Part shown: positions 61,501 through 64,000 of the stretch, piece after piece
Layout of the letters: each line of letters opens with the position of its first letter
How positions within the stretch are numbered: position 1 is the stretch's first letter
Assembly: GCA_951394405.1 (NCBI GenBank)
Contig: OX596335.1
Span: 2,976,001-3,040,000, forward strand
DNA: 64,000 nucleotides
Reading direction: 5' to 3'
Source of the DNA: Coprinellus micaceus
Taxonomy: Eukaryota; Basidiomycota; Agaricomycetes; Agaricales; Psathyrellaceae
The notes under the pieces: generated by a model
What the model was told of the DNA's origin: nothing
What the model saw: only the letters and a program-made list of their open reading frames with translations
The model's database searches: none
Program-made: the position numbers and the translations under genes

Positions 61501-62756
61501 CTAGGAAATCGGGGATGGGGACGTATTACATATGTAGAGGTTCGATGGCGGGTCGCTGTGAAGATAAAGATAGGGGGGATGCCATAGAGGGAGGAAGCCG
61601 TCGAAGCAACGGCTCCACAAGCCGAGTAGGGTTCGCGACGACGGCACGTTGATTGACACTACAGCAGGTGTACTGCCCAGTGTCGTCAAGCACAAGGTGC
61701 CGAGTCGTAAATCTGTGCAGTGGGGCATATCAGTGACTTTGGTCCACATTGAATGGACGGCAACGCTAACCTCGTCCTCGCGGTCACAGACGCTCAAGAA
61801 GAGGTCCAGCGCCCATCGAATGGGCGCAATTTCAGAGGGCGAGCGCTCTACCTCGAGGGACAGGGCTTCAGAGAGCGTCTTGGCCTGCTGCGCCCAATAA
61901 TCATCATCGGGATAGCCGCAAACCCGGCGCTGGGAGATGCGTAACCATGCGATTTTGAGAATCAGGAGATCGTATTGCCCAGGGGAAGGTCCTCCACGGG
62001 TGAGGGGTGGGAGACCGGCGGTGCAGTCAGGACTGATGGCAAAATACTGGGCTGTAAACCGCTGTCAGTCGCGTCATCCGACATGGAAAGTTCGCAGTCG
62101 ACATACCTACTGTTGTAGAGACATCGTCAAAGATGCAGAGGCATGCCCGAGAAGTGGGATGGAGAGAAGCAGCTCGCCTGAAATAGTCACCCAGTGTAGT
62201 TTCAGCGGCCGTCTTCTCTTTCATTGCGTGGTCATTGCATGAATCGGCGTCTAATTCGCGCTCGGCAACACGAAGTCGTGCGATGTTGGTAATGATATCA
62301 TCGAGAGTCTTCTCGTCCTCAGCATTGGCAGGTTCGAAGGCTGCGCCGGGGCTGAAGAAGTCAAGGCACGCGCTGCTGGTGATGATATCGTTGAGAGTAT
62401 TGCCATCCGCAGCATCGCCTGGTTCATCGGAGACTTCAACGAGGCCGTTAAAGTCGAGGCATGCACCAGCATTGAATAGGTTGTTGCATATTGTTGTGAT
62501 ATCGTCGTCGTCGTCGTCTGATGAACAGCGAGAACTATCAGGAATGAGAAGCGAATCAGTCATGGCGGGCCTCGCGAGGCTAGGGGCGGCCTTACGAGTG
62601 AAGTATCGTAGGCGTCTCCTCGGAGTTGCCCATCTCATCGAAGTCGCACGCCTCCCCTTCACTGGAGGAGTCACTGTCCGAGAATTCGGGAGAACTTGGT
62701 GCTTGGATAATGCCTTGAGGCACCCTCAATGCCGGCTTAATATCTCCTCCCCACAT
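61501..62756 (-). CDS. Unknown protein with internal acidic repeats
   Basis: Unrecognised. Exons 62756-62596, 62534-62107 and 62051-61501 join in frame to 379 residues (27 nt longer if the ATG at 62783 is used). The N-terminal exon is Ser/Asp/Glu-rich (SSPEFSDSDSSSEGEACDFD). The second exon has an internal repeat: DITTICNNLFNAGACLDF, then TLNDIITSSACLDFFSPGAA and TLDDIITNIARLRV. The third exon looks like a folded domain: FAISPDCTAGLPPLTRGGPS, YDLLILKIAWLRISQRRVCG, IAPIRWALDLFLSVCDREDE. The 3' end may be further spliced near TLGS. It lies beside a decayed copy of itself and a dynamin pseudogene. Confidence 0.55.
62200..62625. repeat. Direct repeat partner of 61075-61480
   Basis: This segment is alignable by eye with 61075-61480 in the same orientation, about 1.13 kb away. 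The best stretch is around 62310-62395 against 61170-61255. It covers exon 2 and the first intron of the acidic-repeat gene. Confidence 0.75.
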
Positions 62757-62769
62757 TCTAGGTTTCCTT

Positions 62770-64000
62770 GAGCGGGCCACCAACGGAATCGGCCCTATCC
62801 CACTCCTCCAGGAGTTCGTTGGAGGTTATCCTTGGACTTGTTGGCGGGGTAAGCATGATCGCTTTGGGAACCGTGTCGATCGTCTCCCACTTCACAGCGT
62901 AGAAGCCCGAGCTGATAAGGGTTCTACAGAACGAATGACCCGTCGGGTTACGGGGATTGGGACGCTCAAATTTTAGGCACCGACGATTTCTGTCTCCATC
63001 GCCTCTCGTTTGCTGAGCATGTCCCAGGGGCGAATACTGGGAGGAGGCGCGTCGATAGGCACGCGACCCTGCTTCTTCTGCTCATCCTTCGAGAGGAAGA
63101 GGCAAAAAGCCCTCCATGGCTCTCACTTCAACTTGTTGCCGATGGCGGTGGTGCGTCCCGGGTCGTTACATGTGGGAGAAAGCTTCGTGTCGCCGAGCTT
63201 CTCCGTGACAAGGGCAGTTGCCTGGTGGCCACCAACGAGGTCGGGGTGGGCGGTATCAATGTAGCGCACCTCCATAAGGACCAGCTCAGCCACGAGTTTG
63301 GTGACAGGGATTACTAACTGCTTTCTGAAGGAGTTGCTAGGAATTGTGCTGCATCGCTCGCGCAGAACGCGGTACCTCCGGAAAGCTTGATAGAGAGAGG
63401 TAAGTAACGATGATATAAACAAGGAGGCGGCGCAGCGGATGTACCAGTTTGTTTTAAAGATGGCCGACCATCCGAGCGAGTTCGTCGTGCACCAGCTGGC
63501 AACGCTCGAAGCTTGGTCTTCTAATCGTCTGATTTGCTGTTGACGATAAGGTCGTAAACGACAGCGCCGGTGAAAAATGAAGATCCAGGGTGCAGGACCC
63601 TGTCAAATGATGAAGGAACGTCAGTACCATTTTGGAAGCCATGTTTCATCTAATGTACCAAAGTATTGAACAGAATCATGCGAATGTCACTGTCCTTGGC
63701 CTGGTCAAAAGGATCAATATTAGCTGCTGTACAGCTCACGGAAGACATAGCTCCACCAAAAGGTTCGCTCAAGGGCAAATCGGTGGAGTCGCCATCAATA
63801 CTCATCTGAAGTTCAGAGAAGAATTCGGTGATGACAGACAGGACGATGGTTCAAGAGCTGCCATCGTCCATGCACCCCCCTAGAGCGTGGAGCTCGGAGC
63901 CATACCTCTGAACCTTTGCCAAGGTGCGCCCATTAATGATAGGGAGGGCTGAGGGACGATGGTGCATAAGAATCTGAAAAGTCGAACTGGTTAGACACAA
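62770..64000 (-). pseudogene. Dynamin-family GTPase pseudogene (stalk and GED part)
   Basis: Pieces of a fungal dynamin-like protein occur in the right order on the minus strand but in shifting frames. Near 63,890-63,975: HHRPSALPIINGRTLAKVQ. Near 63,680-63,740: NIDPFDQAKDSDIRMILFNT. Near 63,515: QQIRRLED, and in another frame ERCQLVHDELARMVGHL. At 63230-63420: LVAELVLMEVRYIDTAHPDL with VGGHQA, the conserved stalk motif. Near 62,860-62,910: AVKWETIDTVPKAIMLT, the GTPase effector domain, followed by a frameshift. An in-frame TGA follows GNKLK at about 63123. The GTPase domain would lie right of the window. The decay is clear, so I call it a pseudogene. Confidence 0.72.

Noticed and set aside
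62235..62771. 178-codon plus-strand frame
   Set aside because: Reverse of the acidic-repeat gene; the minus strand splices to a longer open protein.

Overview
This window reads as nuclear DNA of an agaricomycete basidiomycete (mushroom-forming fungus). The evidence is a dense set of eukaryotic housekeeping genes on both strands, split by many 45-75 nt GT-AG introns, with basidiomycete-type proteins and a Plavaka-family DNA transposon. I saw no rRNA, tRNA or CRISPR. Many coding sequences were re-spliced by hand. Where exon lengths are quoted the joined frame was checked to stay open and divisible by three; elsewhere only the outer limits and the recognisable exons are given.

Region 1 (1-48.7 kb) is compact and syntenic-looking. 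In order it holds: the 3' end of a mitochondrial m-AAA protease; a Dal5/TNA1-type MFS transporter next to the urease accessory protein UreD; the septation GAP subunit Byr4/Bfa1; NRDE2 divergent from the ribosome factor NIP7; the Dsl1-complex subunit Sec39; a serine-rich unknown protein divergent from the rRNA-processing factor CGR1; the HOPS/CORVET subunit Vps18 divergent from a histidine phosphatase; a long coiled-coil protein; the mitochondrial carrier YHM2; an Mpv17/PMP22 protein; the TRAPPIII subunit Trs85; a glycine-rich, possibly WW-containing protein; an AidB-like acyl-CoA dehydrogenase; a tryptophan-glycine repeat protein; an LCCL-domain membrane protein; two tandem paralogues of unknown function with identical exon lengths; and one more conserved unknown. 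Three membrane-tether subunits (Sec39, Vps18, Trs85) lie within about 25 kb, which I read as chance.

Region 2 (48.7-64 kb) is accessory DNA. It starts with about 3.2 kb without a supportable gene. A Plavaka-type transposase follows, whose full spliced reading frame appears intact (51.9-56.6 kb). Next come another gene-poor stretch, an unrecognised intact multi-exon gene with a CxxC...HxC motif (58.6-59.9 kb), a gene with internal acidic repeats and a decayed second copy about 1.1 kb away (61-62.8 kb), and a frameshifted dynamin-family pseudogene running off the right edge.

The most unusual items are the micro-exons (a 7-nt exon in the phosphatase gene and two predicted 3-nt exons in YHM2), the paralogue pair in which the same intron is GC-AG in one copy and GT-AG in the other, the WG-repeat protein, and the accessory region on the right.
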